A stretch of 5,308 nt of DNA from Acidobacteriota bacterium (GCA_021784615.1 JAJYHU010000117.1:1-5308); one strand, 5' to 3'. Positions 1-5,308 are shown, numbered from the stretch's first letter. The notes: generated by a model from the letters alone, not told the origin. A program made the numbers and translations.

Positions 1-1
1 C

Positions 2-589
2 TTCTGGGAGGTGTTTTTCCTGGTTCCGGTTGGGCGTGGAGAAGCCCTGGACGGAATCGAAGCACGCCGCTGCGAGGAATTGTTCGCCATCCTGTACGAA
101 GTGCAGAAAAAATCTCACTTTATCCTGAAAGTCACCGAAGCTCCGCACTATCGCCGCTACGTGGCGCAGCGCGAGGCCGGAGACCAAGCCGCTCGGCCCG
201 CCCAAGGACAACAGGCTTCCCATGGAATGGTGTCGATGCCTGAAATGCTGCGGCGGTCTGAAGGCCCCGGGCACACCATTGGATTTGCGCCCCACGGGGT
301 GAATGCAGGCAAGGGCTTTGTTTTTGTTTCTCATCTGGGAGAAGTTTATCCGAGCGGTTTCCTGCCCATGTCAGCCGGCAACGTGCGAGCGCAGGGTTTA
401 GCAGAAATCTATCGCAACGCTCCGCTCATGCGCGAGTTGCGCGACCCCGATCTCCTGCACGGCCGGTGCCAGCGGTGCGAATACCGCACCATCTGCGGCG
501 GCTCTCGCTCAAGGGCCTATGCACTGACCAACGACTATCTCGCGACCGACCCGTGGTGCGCCTATCAGCCTCAGCGGGACAAAACTTAG
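2..589 (+). CDS. Radical SAM/SPASM-domain protein, C-terminal part (truncated by window edge)
   Basis: This is the C-terminal end of a radical SAM enzyme; the reading frame is open to the first base, so the N-terminus with the CxxxCxxC iron-sulfur motif lies outside the window. Visible landmarks are FFLVPVGRG near the start, TEAPHYRRY about 50 residues in, then SHLGEVYPSGFLP, and a cysteine-rich tail C-x2-C-x5-C followed 20 residues later by DPWC. That tail (CQRCEYRTICGGSRSRA) is the auxiliary [4Fe-4S] binding part of SPASM/twitch domains and closely resembles the ends of TIGR04053-type proteins, AhbD and NirJ. The position often holding another SPASM cysteine (YPSG) has serine here. The substrate cannot be told from the fragment: heme-pathway decarboxylation and peptide modification are both possible. 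It runs towards the siroheme genes, so it is not in their transcript. The internal GTG at 11 is not the true start, because homology continues upstream of it (FWE). Confidence 0.9.
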   Translation, partial: FWEVFFLVPVGRGEALDGIEARRCEELFAILYEVQKKSHFILKVTEAPHYRRYVAQREAGDQAARPAQGQQASHGMVSMPEMLRRSEGPGHTIGFAPHGVNAGKGFVFVSHLGEVYPSGFLPMSAGNVRAQGLAEIYRNAPLMRELRDPDLLHGRCQRCEYRTICGGSRSRAYALTNDYLATDPWCAYQPQRDKT

Positions 590-646
590 CCTGTCATCCG
601 CGATGGACTAGAGACGCCTTGTTTGATGGCGGGGAGAGTCAAATCA

Positions 647-674
647 TGAGACCGCATTGAAAACATGCGACTCA
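647..674. terminator. Imperfect hairpin in convergent intergenic region, possible bidirectional terminator
   Basis: TGAG (647-650) pairs with CTCA (671-674) and CGCAT (653-657) pairs with ATGCG (665-669), around a 7-base loop and a small 2x1 internal loop. It sits midway between two convergent genes, where a shared terminator is expected. No T-run follows on the + strand and only a short T-rich stretch follows on the - strand, so an intrinsic terminator is uncertain. Nothing else is recognisable between 590 and 713. Confidence 0.35.
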
Positions 675-713
675 CAATCCGCTGAGATTTAAGGAAACAC
701 GGATAACTGGGAC

Positions 714-1511
714 TCAGGGCAAAACAGGGAGACGAACAGCCGCCTGCTGGCGCTTAAACCAGTTGAGCGCGTCGCTCAGCCGGGTGACTTCCCCGACAAT
801 GATCAGCATAGGGGTATCGAGGCCGGCCTGTGCCACTTGCTCCGCGATGCTATCAAGCGTACCCAACACGGTCACCTGGGATTCGCACGTGGCGTTGCTG
901 ACAACAGCGACGGGCCTGGTTCCGGGCAAGCCGGATTCGATAAGAGCGTCCGCAATCCGCCCGAGCCACGCTGAACCCATGAAGATGACCAGAGTGTCGA
1001 CGGCTTTGGCAAGGTTGATCCAACTAAGGTCAGGAGATTCGCCACAGCGCGCGCCATGAGCCGTGACAAAAGCTACGGACGACGCTATGCCGCGGTGAGT
1101 GAGCGGAATTCCCGCGAAAGCAGCCGCGCCCAGGACTGCGGAGATGCCGGGAATAATTTCAAAGTCCACGCCGGCCTCCGCGCACGCCAGAGCTTCCTCC
1201 CCACCCCGCCCGAAGATCAGTGGGTCGCCGCCCTTCAGTCGAACCACAATTTTCCCTTCTCGCGCTTTGGCGAGGATGAGACGAGTAATCTCTTCCTGCT
1301 TTGTGGAATGGCGGCTGCAACGCTTGCCCACGTAGATGCGTTCGGCCGACGGCGGGGACTGCTCCAGGAGCTTCGCCGGCATTAAGGCATCATAAAGAAT
1401 CACTTCCGCCTGTTGCAGAGCATGGAGGCCCCGGAGAGTCATCAGGTCATCGGCGCCGGGTCCGGCGCCGATGATGAAAACCTTGCCCGCAGGTTTGCCC
1501 GGATGCTTCAT
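714..1511 (-). CDS. cobA: Uroporphyrinogen-III C-methyltransferase (SUMT)
   Basis: This enzyme transfers two methyl groups from S-adenosylmethionine to C2 and C7 of uroporphyrinogen III, giving precorrin-2 for siroheme or cobalamin in the cytosol. The 265-residue protein is a full-length stand-alone SUMT. Seen motifs: GAGPGADD at 15-22 (first SAM-binding loop), YDALMP at 40-45, VGKRC at 61-65, GGDPLIFGRGGEE at 94-106, PGISAVLGAAAFAGIPLTHR at 121-140, IFMG at 176-179 and SNATCESQVTVLGTL at 205-219. The ATG overlaps the stop of the upstream dehydrogenase by 4 bases (ATGA), which implies translational coupling. It is the last gene of the - strand group. In enterics the same activity is the C-terminal half of CysG; here it is a separate protein. 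No uroporphyrinogen-III synthase domain is fused to it. Family assignment is secure; whether the product feeds siroheme, cobalamin or both is inferred from the neighbour. Confidence 0.97.
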   Translation of the reverse strand: MKHPGKPAGKVFIIGAGPGADDLMTLRGLHALQQAEVILYDALMPAKLLEQSPPSAERIYVGKRCSRHSTKQEEITRLILAKAREGKIVVRLKGGDPLIFGRGGEEALACAEAGVDFEIIPGISAVLGAAAFAGIPLTHRGIASSVAFVTAHGARCGESPDLSWINLAKAVDTLVIFMGSAWLGRIADALIESGLPGTRPVAVVSNATCESQVTVLGTLDSIAEQVAQAGLDTPMLIIVGEVTRLSDALNWFKRQQAAVRLPVLP

Positions 1512-2086
1512 TTCTTCAGGACCTTCTGGACGAACTCATCCACCAACTTCTTCTGCGCCGCCAAGTCTCCCGGAATTTCCAACCGCAGCTTTGAGCGTAA
1601 GAGTCCCACGGTTTCCGTCAGGTCGGCGGCATTTTTAGGAATCGCTTCTTCAAGATATTCGCGAAGCTTTCCGGCCAGAGAGGGGCTTCGGCCGCTGGTG
1701 CTGATGGCAATTCTCAGTTCGCCGCGCTCAACAACCGCCGGAGTATAGAAGTTGCAGTACGCAGGACTATCCACGACATTGCAGAGGATACCGTGGCGCT
1801 CTGCCTCTTCGGAAACGGCTTGCTGCACCTCATGGTCACTGGTCGCGGCAATGACAACAAAGTAGCGCTTGCTGAGGTCGGTTCGCTCAAACCCGCGGCG
1901 GACCAGGCCAATCGAGCCTGCCTCGGCCAGTTTTTCAATCTCAGCACCCGCCTTCGGCGAAACGACGGTGACTTCGGCGCCCGCCTTGATCAACTGCTTC
2001 ACGCGCAAGCAGGCGATTTTCCCCCCGCCCACAACCAGTGCGCGCCGCCCGTTCAGCTTGAGATAAATCGGAAATAAGTCCGCCAC
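1508..2086 (-). CDS. sirC: Precorrin-2 dehydrogenase / sirohydrochlorin-forming enzyme (SirC/Met8 type)
   Basis: Oxidises precorrin-2 to sirohydrochlorin with NAD+, the step after SUMT; some relatives (Met8p, CysG N-terminus) also insert iron to give siroheme. From the chosen GTG the protein has 192 residues and begins at the family-typical position (MADLFPIYLKLNGRR). The NAD-binding Rossmann turn is VVGGGKIA at 18-25; CNVVDSPAYCNFYTPAVV at 102-119 contains Asp106, in the place of the catalytic aspartate of Met8p/CysG; AISTSGRSPSLA follows at 127-138 and the helical C-terminal domain closes the protein. The frame stays open to an ATG at 2170 that overlaps the OsmC stop (TGATG), but that would add 28 residues with no family resemblance and has no Shine-Dalgarno, while the GTG has GGAG 6 bases upstream. 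A dedicated ferrochelatase (SirB) is not seen nearby, so iron insertion may be done by this protein or elsewhere. Confidence 0.93.
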   Translation of the reverse strand: MADLFPIYLKLNGRRALVVGGGKIACLRVKQLIKAGAEVTVVSPKAGAEIEKLAEAGSIGLVRRGFERTDLSKRYFVVIAATSDHEVQQAVSEEAERHGILCNVVDSPAYCNFYTPAVVERGELRIAISTSGRSPSLAGKLREYLEEAIPKNAADLTETVGLLRSKLRLEIPGDLAAQKKLVDEFVQKVLKK

Positions 2087-2092
2087 TTGCTG

Positions 2093-2096
2093 CTCC
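2093..2096 (-). promoter_or_regulatory. Shine-Dalgarno GGAG deciding the SirC GTG start
   Basis: On the - strand GGAG is followed by six bases (CAGCAA) and then GTG at 2086-2084, exactly where homology to precorrin-2 dehydrogenases begins. The upstream ATG at 2170 has no comparable site, so this supports the shorter protein and an 83-base gap after the OsmC-like gene. Confidence 0.65.
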
Positions 2097-2169
2097 GGTA
2101 TCGGCAGCCGCCTGCCCGCCACGGCTACTGCGCTGCAAAGGCATACCGAATGTCTCCAGCCCAGCCTCA

Positions 2170-2625
2170 TCAGGGCGCAGTCGCCACGCTAATCTCAGGT
2201 TCCAACTTCACCACGGCTGTAATTGAATTCGTGATGATGCAGTCACGATGCGCCTCTTCGAGAACCATCCGGGCAATTTCCGCGTCATCCTCGGTTCTGA
2301 ACGTCAGGCTTGGCCGCAGGATCACTTCCGTGAAGCGATACCTTCCGTCGGCAAACTCCAACGCGCCGTCCGCACTGCTCTCATACTTCACCAACTCGAG
2401 TTCCTCCCGTTGCGAATAAGCAAGGAAGGTCATCAGAAGGCAGGCATCTGCAGCGGCTACCAGCATGTCCTCGGGAGACCAACAGACCGGATCACCCTTA
2501 AATTCCGGGGGGCTGGAGACCGGCACGACAGGCTTGCCGCCGACCAATGCGCTCGCGCGCCTTCCCGCGTCCCAGACCAGTCGGCTCTGATAGTGAAAAC
2601 TTCGGTGCGATTCGCTTGGTTTCAA
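2170..2625 (-). CDS. OsmC family protein (thiol peroxidase-like)
   Basis: OsmC/Ohr-fold proteins are cytosolic homodimers; characterised members reduce organic hydroperoxides with a pair of cysteines. The protein shows SPEDMLVAAADACLLMTFLA at 50-69 with Glu52 and the first cysteine, Cys62, and AHRDCIITNSI at 125-135 with the second, Cys129. Both redox cysteines are therefore present. The stretch YESSADGALEFADGRYRFTEVILRP (81-105, quoted here only as landmarks Asp86-Gly87 and Phe98-Thr99) is the usual central strand pair of the YhfA-like branch. From the TTG start the length is 151 residues, normal for the family. An ATG at 2718 would give 182 residues, but the extra 31 are not family-like and lack a Shine-Dalgarno. 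It lies 83 bases upstream of the siroheme genes, or overlaps them by one base if the longer dehydrogenase start were used. The physiological substrate is unknown; a role in peroxide or reactive sulfur detoxification is inferred from context. Confidence 0.9.
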   Translation of the reverse strand: MKPSESHRSFHYQSRLVWDAGRRASALVGGKPVVPVSSPPEFKGDPVCWSPEDMLVAAADACLLMTFLAYSQREELELVKYESSADGALEFADGRYRFTEVILRPSLTFRTEDDAEIARMVLEEAHRDCIITNSITAVVKLEPEISVATAP

Positions 2626-2631
2626 AGCAGT

Positions 2632-2637
2632 TTCCTT
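2632..2637 (-). promoter_or_regulatory. Shine-Dalgarno AAGGAA deciding the OsmC TTG start
   Basis: AAGGAA on the - strand places its AGGA core seven bases ahead of TTG at 2625-2623. No ATG or GTG in frame lies between this site and the ATG at 2718, and the site precedes the start of OsmC-like sequence, so TTG initiation is the better reading. Confidence 0.6.
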
Positions 2638-2745
2638 ATGCTCATCAAATGCCGTTTCATACCGTGAAAAGCCTCTCGACCGGCGGAAAGCGTCTGGTTT
2701 GCTGTTCAGCGCTTTCATCGCTGGGGGCGCAGCAAGCCAGCCCGA

Positions 2746-3585
2746 TTACGGTTCAGCGAATTCGGGGAACCTGCGAAGATTCACAACAACTTCCTTCACA
2801 CCTTCCACGGCCTTCGCAATCGTTTGGACTTCCTCCTCGCTTGGTCCCGCCTGCCGGATCAGCACCCCGCCGGTCGCGACCTCCCCAAAAACTTCCACCT
2901 TTCCGTCGTCCGCGCGCACGTCAAATTTGATGGATCTCCACTTCGAATTCGCAGCCAATGCAACTTTGATCTTGCAGGCCAGCGCGTAATCTCGAAGCCA
3001 TTTTCTTACTTCTTCAGTCGTAGCAAACGCCGGCAACTTCACCGCGGCCGCAACCATCGCGCAGGCCGTGCCAATCTCTATGTTGCCAAGATTAATGACA
3101 ATGTCATAGTTTTGGGGATCGCGCCAATCCAGGCCATAAACGAATTTGGTCCATCTCACGCGTTCCTCATCCACCAGGCGGATATAGTCACGGGCGGACC
3201 CATAATTCAGTCCCTGGCGTTCCATCACCTCGCGAATTCTGGCGGACATGGGAGCAATCAGCCTGACCCGTAACACGTTGGGCAGATCTTTGAGCAGCAA
3301 GTGGCCGGCGTGACCGTGATAGACAAGGTCGCCACCAACGGAAGCGTCCGCTAGCGCAGACTGCAGAGCAATCAGGTAGATGCGTCGGTCCGACGTCATG
3401 CGTTCCCAAAACCGCGCACTCTTTTCAATCTTTCCGCGCAACTGCTCCTCTGATACACCCAGTTTACCGGCAGCCTGAACCAGGACTTCCCGCGCCAGCG
3501 ATGGATAGCCCAAAGCCTTGGCCAGGCACTCGGCAAACGCCATGCCGCCGCTCATCGAACCTCGCGAAATCGTTATGATTGCCAT
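2746..3585 (-). CDS. Cytidylate kinase-like family protein with C-terminal BON domain
   Basis: The N-terminal ~195 residues match the cytidylate-kinase-like family (Pfam Cytidylate_kin_2 type): MAIITISRGSMSGG at 1-14 with the following helix AFAECLAKALGY, a GHAGHLLL segment at 91-98, VRLIAPMSARIREVM at 107-121, and NYDIVINLGNI at 159-169. The loop lacks the GK(S/T) lysine of true Cmk, as is usual in this family, and has Met15 where relatives often carry arginine, so kinase activity is doubtful. Residues about 200-270 (KIKVALAANSKW, DGKVEVFGEV, AKAVEGVKEVVVNL) look like one BON domain, a fold linked to binding of lipids or other hydrophobic or small ligands. There is no signal peptide, so it is likely cytosolic. 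The ATG at 3585 is chosen over one at 3642 because an AGGA lies nine bases upstream and homology starts there. It stands 109 bases after the TauE gene and 120 before the OsmC start, so it may have its own promoter. Function unknown; nucleotide or ligand sensing is a guess. Confidence 0.87.
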   Translation of the reverse strand: MAIITISRGSMSGGMAFAECLAKALGYPSLAREVLVQAAGKLGVSEEQLRGKIEKSARFWERMTSDRRIYLIALQSALADASVGGDLVYHGHAGHLLLKDLPNVLRVRLIAPMSARIREVMERQGLNYGSARDYIRLVDEERVRWTKFVYGLDWRDPQNYDIVINLGNIEIGTACAMVAAAVKLPAFATTEEVRKWLRDYALACKIKVALAANSKWRSIKFDVRADDGKVEVFGEVATGGVLIRQAGPSEEEVQTIAKAVEGVKEVVVNLRRFPEFAEP

Positions 3586-3592
3586 GAGCAGC

Positions 3593-3600
3593 TTTCCTTT
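3593..3600 (-). promoter_or_regulatory. Shine-Dalgarno AAAGGAAA of the cytidylate kinase-like gene
   Basis: The purine-rich block on the - strand sets its AGGA core nine bases before ATG 3585, favouring this start over the in-frame ATG at 3642, whose extra 19 residues do not resemble the family. Confidence 0.6.
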
Positions 3601-3603
3601 CTG

Positions 3604-3621
3604 TCCCTCAGATTCAAGGGA
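3604..3621 (-). other. Small leader hairpin just upstream of the ribosome binding site
   Basis: TCCCTT pairs with GAGGGA (one T-G wobble) around a six-base loop, read on the - strand, three bases before the Shine-Dalgarno block. The 109-base gap 3586-3694 also holds a GCCCAG/CTGGGC pair (3649-3654 with 3671-3676). These might be leader structure or chance; I see no convincing -35/-10 promoter here. Confidence 0.25.
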
Positions 3622-3694
3622 TATGCGGAGGATTGAGTCCAATTACCCGCCCAGATGAATGCTGCACGTCCTGGGCCGTTAGACAATTCCATGC

Positions 3695-4531
3695 TTAGAG
3701 TCTCCCTGTCAGGCCACTGTAAATCATCTCGATTGCCATGATAAGAATAATGAAGCTGAAGAATATCCTCAGTGGTTTCGTAGGAATTCTCATTAAGAGC
3801 TTAGCACCGCTGAAGGCGCCCAGGAGAACTCCCAGCATTACCGGCATCGTCAATCCCGGGTCAATAAACCCTTGCATAAGATAGACCCCCGCACTTGCTG
3901 CCGCCGTAATACCAATCATGAAATTGCTGGTTGTCGTCGAAACCTTATACGGCAACCGCATAAGATGGTCCATCGCTAGCACCTTTACGGCCCCGGAGCC
4001 GATGCCAAGCAACCCGGAGAGCGTCCCCGCAACCAGCATCAGGGAAAAACCGCCCATCACATTGTATACCCGGTAGGGTTTCCACCTCCCAAGATGTGGG
4101 TAGCTCCCTTCCATATTCAACCGGGCCGCAAGCCCGTCGGATGGCTGATCGCTTTCGGATTCTTCTTTGCGCCGGAAAGACATGTAGCCGGAGTAGAGCA
4201 AGACCAAACCAAAAATCACAGCGATCGTCGTTGCATGAAGATACGCGGCAATGATGGCGCCCGCAAGTGCTCCCGCGGTGGCCGCAACCTGCAGGAGCAT
4301 GCCGATTCGCAGGTTTGTATAGCCTTCACTGAGGTAGGCGGCTGAGGCGCCGGAAGAGGTAGCAATTACCGAAATCAGCGAAGCTCCTACGGCGTAACGC
4401 AGGTTGACGTGGAAGAGTAGAACGAGCATGGGGACGAGCATTACGCCACCGCCCAGGCCCGTCAGAGCACCGATGACCCCCGCAAATAAAGATGCCAGGA
4501 ACAGGAATAATGTGAACGGCGCAACGCTCAT
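3695..4531 (-). CDS. Sulfite exporter TauE/SafE family permease
   Basis: A complete 278-residue inner-membrane permease of the TauE/SafE family, whose members move sulfite, sulfoacetate, thiosulfate or related small anions. It has the internal duplication of the family: GALTGLGGGVMLVP at 21-34 in the first half and SGLLGIGSGAVKV at 172-184 in the second. Hydrophobic segments occur at about 7-39, 48-66, 77-97, 102-116, then after a charged cytosolic loop (120-155) at 157-177, 199-217, 228-243 and 256-272. The segment PYKVSTTTSNFMIG (194-207) is typical. Its last 92 residues align without gaps to the permease at the right window edge, about 61% identical by hand count, so the two are paralogues. 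It follows the DUF1634 gene by 47 bases. No strong Shine-Dalgarno is visible (only GGAT further up), but the ATG fits the family. The transported anion is not readable from sequence. Confidence 0.94.
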   Translation of the reverse strand: MSVAPFTLFLFLASLFAGVIGALTGLGGGVMLVPMLVLLFHVNLRYAVGASLISVIATSSGASAAYLSEGYTNLRIGMLLQVAATAGALAGAIIAAYLHATTIAVIFGLVLLYSGYMSFRRKEESESDQPSDGLAARLNMEGSYPHLGRWKPYRVYNVMGGFSLMLVAGTLSGLLGIGSGAVKVLAMDHLMRLPYKVSTTTSNFMIGITAAASAGVYLMQGFIDPGLTMPVMLGVLLGAFSGAKLLMRIPTKPLRIFFSFIILIMAIEMIYSGLTGRL

Positions 4532-4543
4532 CTCAGGTATCCG

Positions 4544-4559
4544 CGATTCTCGAAAATCG
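4544..4559 (-). other. Short hairpin between DUF1634 and TauE genes
   Basis: On the - strand CGATTT pairs with GAATCG (one T-G wobble) around a four-base TCGA loop, ending 12 bases before the TauE ATG. It has no following T-run. It could tune translation or RNA stability between the two cistrons, or be chance. Confidence 0.25.
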
Positions 4560-4578
4560 GGCCGGCGAGCAAGCGGGA

Positions 4579-5022
4579 CTAAGCATAACGCCCCGCGAGG
4601 CTATAGATCAGTATCGCAAGTACGATCAGGGTAACGACGACGTACATATAGTCTTTCTGAAGCGCGAAAGCGACCGCCGAGAAGGCAACACGCGAGATAG
4701 GAGTGAGAATCAGCAGCAAAATTCCCAGTTGGATTATGGCGCGCGTATGATGGGCCGCCAGGTCGTGAAAGACCCCCGTCACGGTCCGCAAATCTTCACG
4801 CTCGCCGGTGAAAAGGTGATAATGGGAGGCCGACTCGCCGCCTTGGAGGAGGTACATCGCGCCGCCGGCCATGACTACTACTGCCGCCAGGAGCACTCCG
4901 AACTGCAGCAGGCGTCCGATGATGCCCTCGATGCGCTTCTCGGTCCAGAAAACCTCCTTCACCGGCGGCTGGCTTGCTGGTTTCTCGTTGTCGGGTCCCT
5001 TACTGTCTTCTTCCACGGACAC
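4579..5022 (-). CDS. DUF1634 domain-containing membrane protein
   Basis: A 147-residue protein of the DUF1634 family, whose genes commonly lie beside TauE/SafE permeases; a partner or accessory role for the transporter is inferred from that, no biochemical function is known to me. A hydrophilic, Pro- and acid-rich N-terminal tail (1-28) precedes EKRIEGIIGRLLQFGVLLAA (28-47), the hallmark first segment. Three membrane helices are predicted by eye at about 38-59, 97-120 and 125-144. Between the first two is a loop with HYHLFTGEREDLRTVTGVFH (67-86) and a histidine pair near 91-92. The start is GTG, with AGGAGG eight bases upstream. It begins one base after the stop of the preceding permease, so its ribosome binding site lies inside that gene and the two are very likely co-translated. 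A second GTG two codons downstream is possible but poorly spaced. Confidence 0.92.
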   Translation of the reverse strand: MSVEEDSKGPDNEKPASQPPVKEVFWTEKRIEGIIGRLLQFGVLLAAVVVMAGGAMYLLQGGESASHYHLFTGEREDLRTVTGVFHDLAAHHTRAIIQLGILLLILTPISRVAFSAVAFALQKDYMYVVVTLIVLAILIYSLAGRYA

Positions 5023-5023
5023 G

Positions 5024-5308
5024 TTAGATTCCTCCTGTAATGCCGTGATAAATCATCTCAACGGCCAGCACGGCAACGACGACCCCAAAAATGGCCCTGA
5101 GCACAGGAACTCTGGCTCTGACCAGAAACCGCGTTCCAGTCGTCGCCCCAACGAGCACGCCCAGCATGACCGGCATGCACAGGCCGGGGTGAATATAGCC
5201 CCGGTGGAGGTAAACGCCGGCGCTGGCAGCCGCGGTAACGCCAATCATAAAGTTGCTTGTGGTGGTTGAAACTTTGAACGGTAGCTTCATGGCCTGGTCC
5301 ATCCCGAT
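5024..5308 (-). CDS. Second TauE/SafE family permease, C-terminal part (truncated by window edge)
   Basis: The frame is open to the last base (it reads IGMDQAM at the edge), so only the C-terminal ~94 residues are present; the ATG at 5302 is internal. It carries KLPFKVSTTTSNFMIG, TAAASAGVYL, PGLCMPVMLGVL and the closing VEMIYHGITG, corresponding to the last third of the complete permease downstream of DUF1634. Hydrophobic stretches at about residues 13-33, 43-58 and 69-86 (counted from that ATG) fit the last three helices. The best-conserved half is the SNF/AAASAGVYL/MPVMLG region, while the penultimate helix is much more divergent. Its stop is one base before the DUF1634 GTG. It looks intact within the visible part; whether the N-terminal half is complete cannot be seen. 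Confidence 0.93.
   Translation of the reverse strand: MGMDQAMKLPFKVSTTTSNFMIGVTAAASAGVYLHRGYIHPGLCMPVMLGVLVGATTGTRFLVRARVPVLRAIFGVVVAVLAVEMIYHGITGGI
5031..5036 (-). promoter_or_regulatory. Shine-Dalgarno AGGAGG of DUF1634, inside the upstream permease gene
   Basis: A full consensus AGGAGG lies eight bases ahead of GTG 5022 and within the final codons of the preceding permease. This decides the DUF1634 start and implies translational coupling of the pair. Confidence 0.8.

Noticed and set aside
466..660. A 64-codon + strand frame overlapping the end of the radical SAM gene and entering the intergenic region
   Set aside because: It is out of frame with the clear SPASM cysteine motif, and has no recognisable feature.
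714..2170. A split or frameshifted CysG fusion
   Set aside because: The dehydrogenase ends and the SUMT begins with a clean ATGA overlap, both proteins have normal full length for stand-alone enzymes, and each keeps its motifs, so they are separate genes rather than a broken fusion.
2248..3273. Long open frames on the + strand opposite the OsmC-like and cytidylate-kinase-like genes (139 and 149 codons)
   Set aside because: They lie antisense to genes with clear family motifs, and their translations show no recognisable domain; they are expected shadows in GC-rich DNA.
3649..3676. GCCCAG/CTGGGC stem as an intrinsic terminator after the TauE gene
   Set aside because: The stem is only 6 base pairs with a 16-base loop, and the - strand sequence after it (GGGTAATTGG) has no T-run.
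3695..5308. The paired TauE genes as a composite mobile element or recent repeat
   Set aside because: The copies are diverged (about 61% protein identity) and there are no terminal inverted repeats, transposase or target duplications in view.
1..5308. CRISPR arrays, tRNA or rRNA genes, insertion sequences
   Set aside because: No regularly spaced repeats, cloverleaf-like sequence, rRNA-like segments or transposase motifs were seen, and almost all of the window is protein-coding.

Overview
The window looks like a piece of a moderately GC-rich bacterial chromosome from an environmental lineage. The gene set (stand-alone precorrin-2 dehydrogenase and SUMT, a TauE/DUF1634/TauE cluster, a cytidylate-kinase-like/BON protein and a radical SAM/SPASM protein with a GFLP-type C-terminus) fits Acidobacteriota, Nitrospirota or deltaproteobacterial-type genomes better than enterics, where siroheme synthesis is one fused CysG. 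This assignment is inference from gene style, not a database result. I see no mobile element, tRNA, rRNA, CRISPR array or phage gene.

Layout. At the left edge, on the + strand, lies the C-terminal end of a radical SAM/SPASM protein cut off by the window. A 124-base convergent intergenic stretch follows, holding one imperfect hairpin. Everything from there to the right edge is on the - strand. In transcription order (right to left) the genes are: the C-terminal part of a TauE/SafE permease (cut by the window), a DUF1634 three-helix membrane protein starting 1 base after it, a second complete TauE/SafE permease, a cytidylate-kinase-like protein with a C-terminal BON domain, an OsmC-family thiol protein, a precorrin-2 dehydrogenase (SirC/Met8 type) and a uroporphyrinogen-III C-methyltransferase (SUMT/CobA type). 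The last two overlap by 4 bases.

How they may work together. SUMT and the SirC-type enzyme make sirohydrochlorin, the precursor of siroheme, the cofactor of sulfite and nitrite reductases. TauE/SafE permeases with DUF1634 partners are associated with export or uptake of sulfite or other small sulfur-containing anions, and OsmC proteins handle peroxides through paired cysteines. Together they suggest a sulfur or sulfite handling locus. All seven genes share one strand, but gaps of 47 to 120 bases mean one transcript is not proven. The radical SAM gene converges on the siroheme genes and belongs to the broad group that includes the siroheme-to-heme (Ahb) and heme d1 (NirJ) enzymes, so a tetrapyrrole link is possible but not shown.

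Two genes (the OsmC-like and SirC-like ones) probably start at non-ATG codons well inside the longest open frame, each with a good Shine-Dalgarno at the place where family homology begins.
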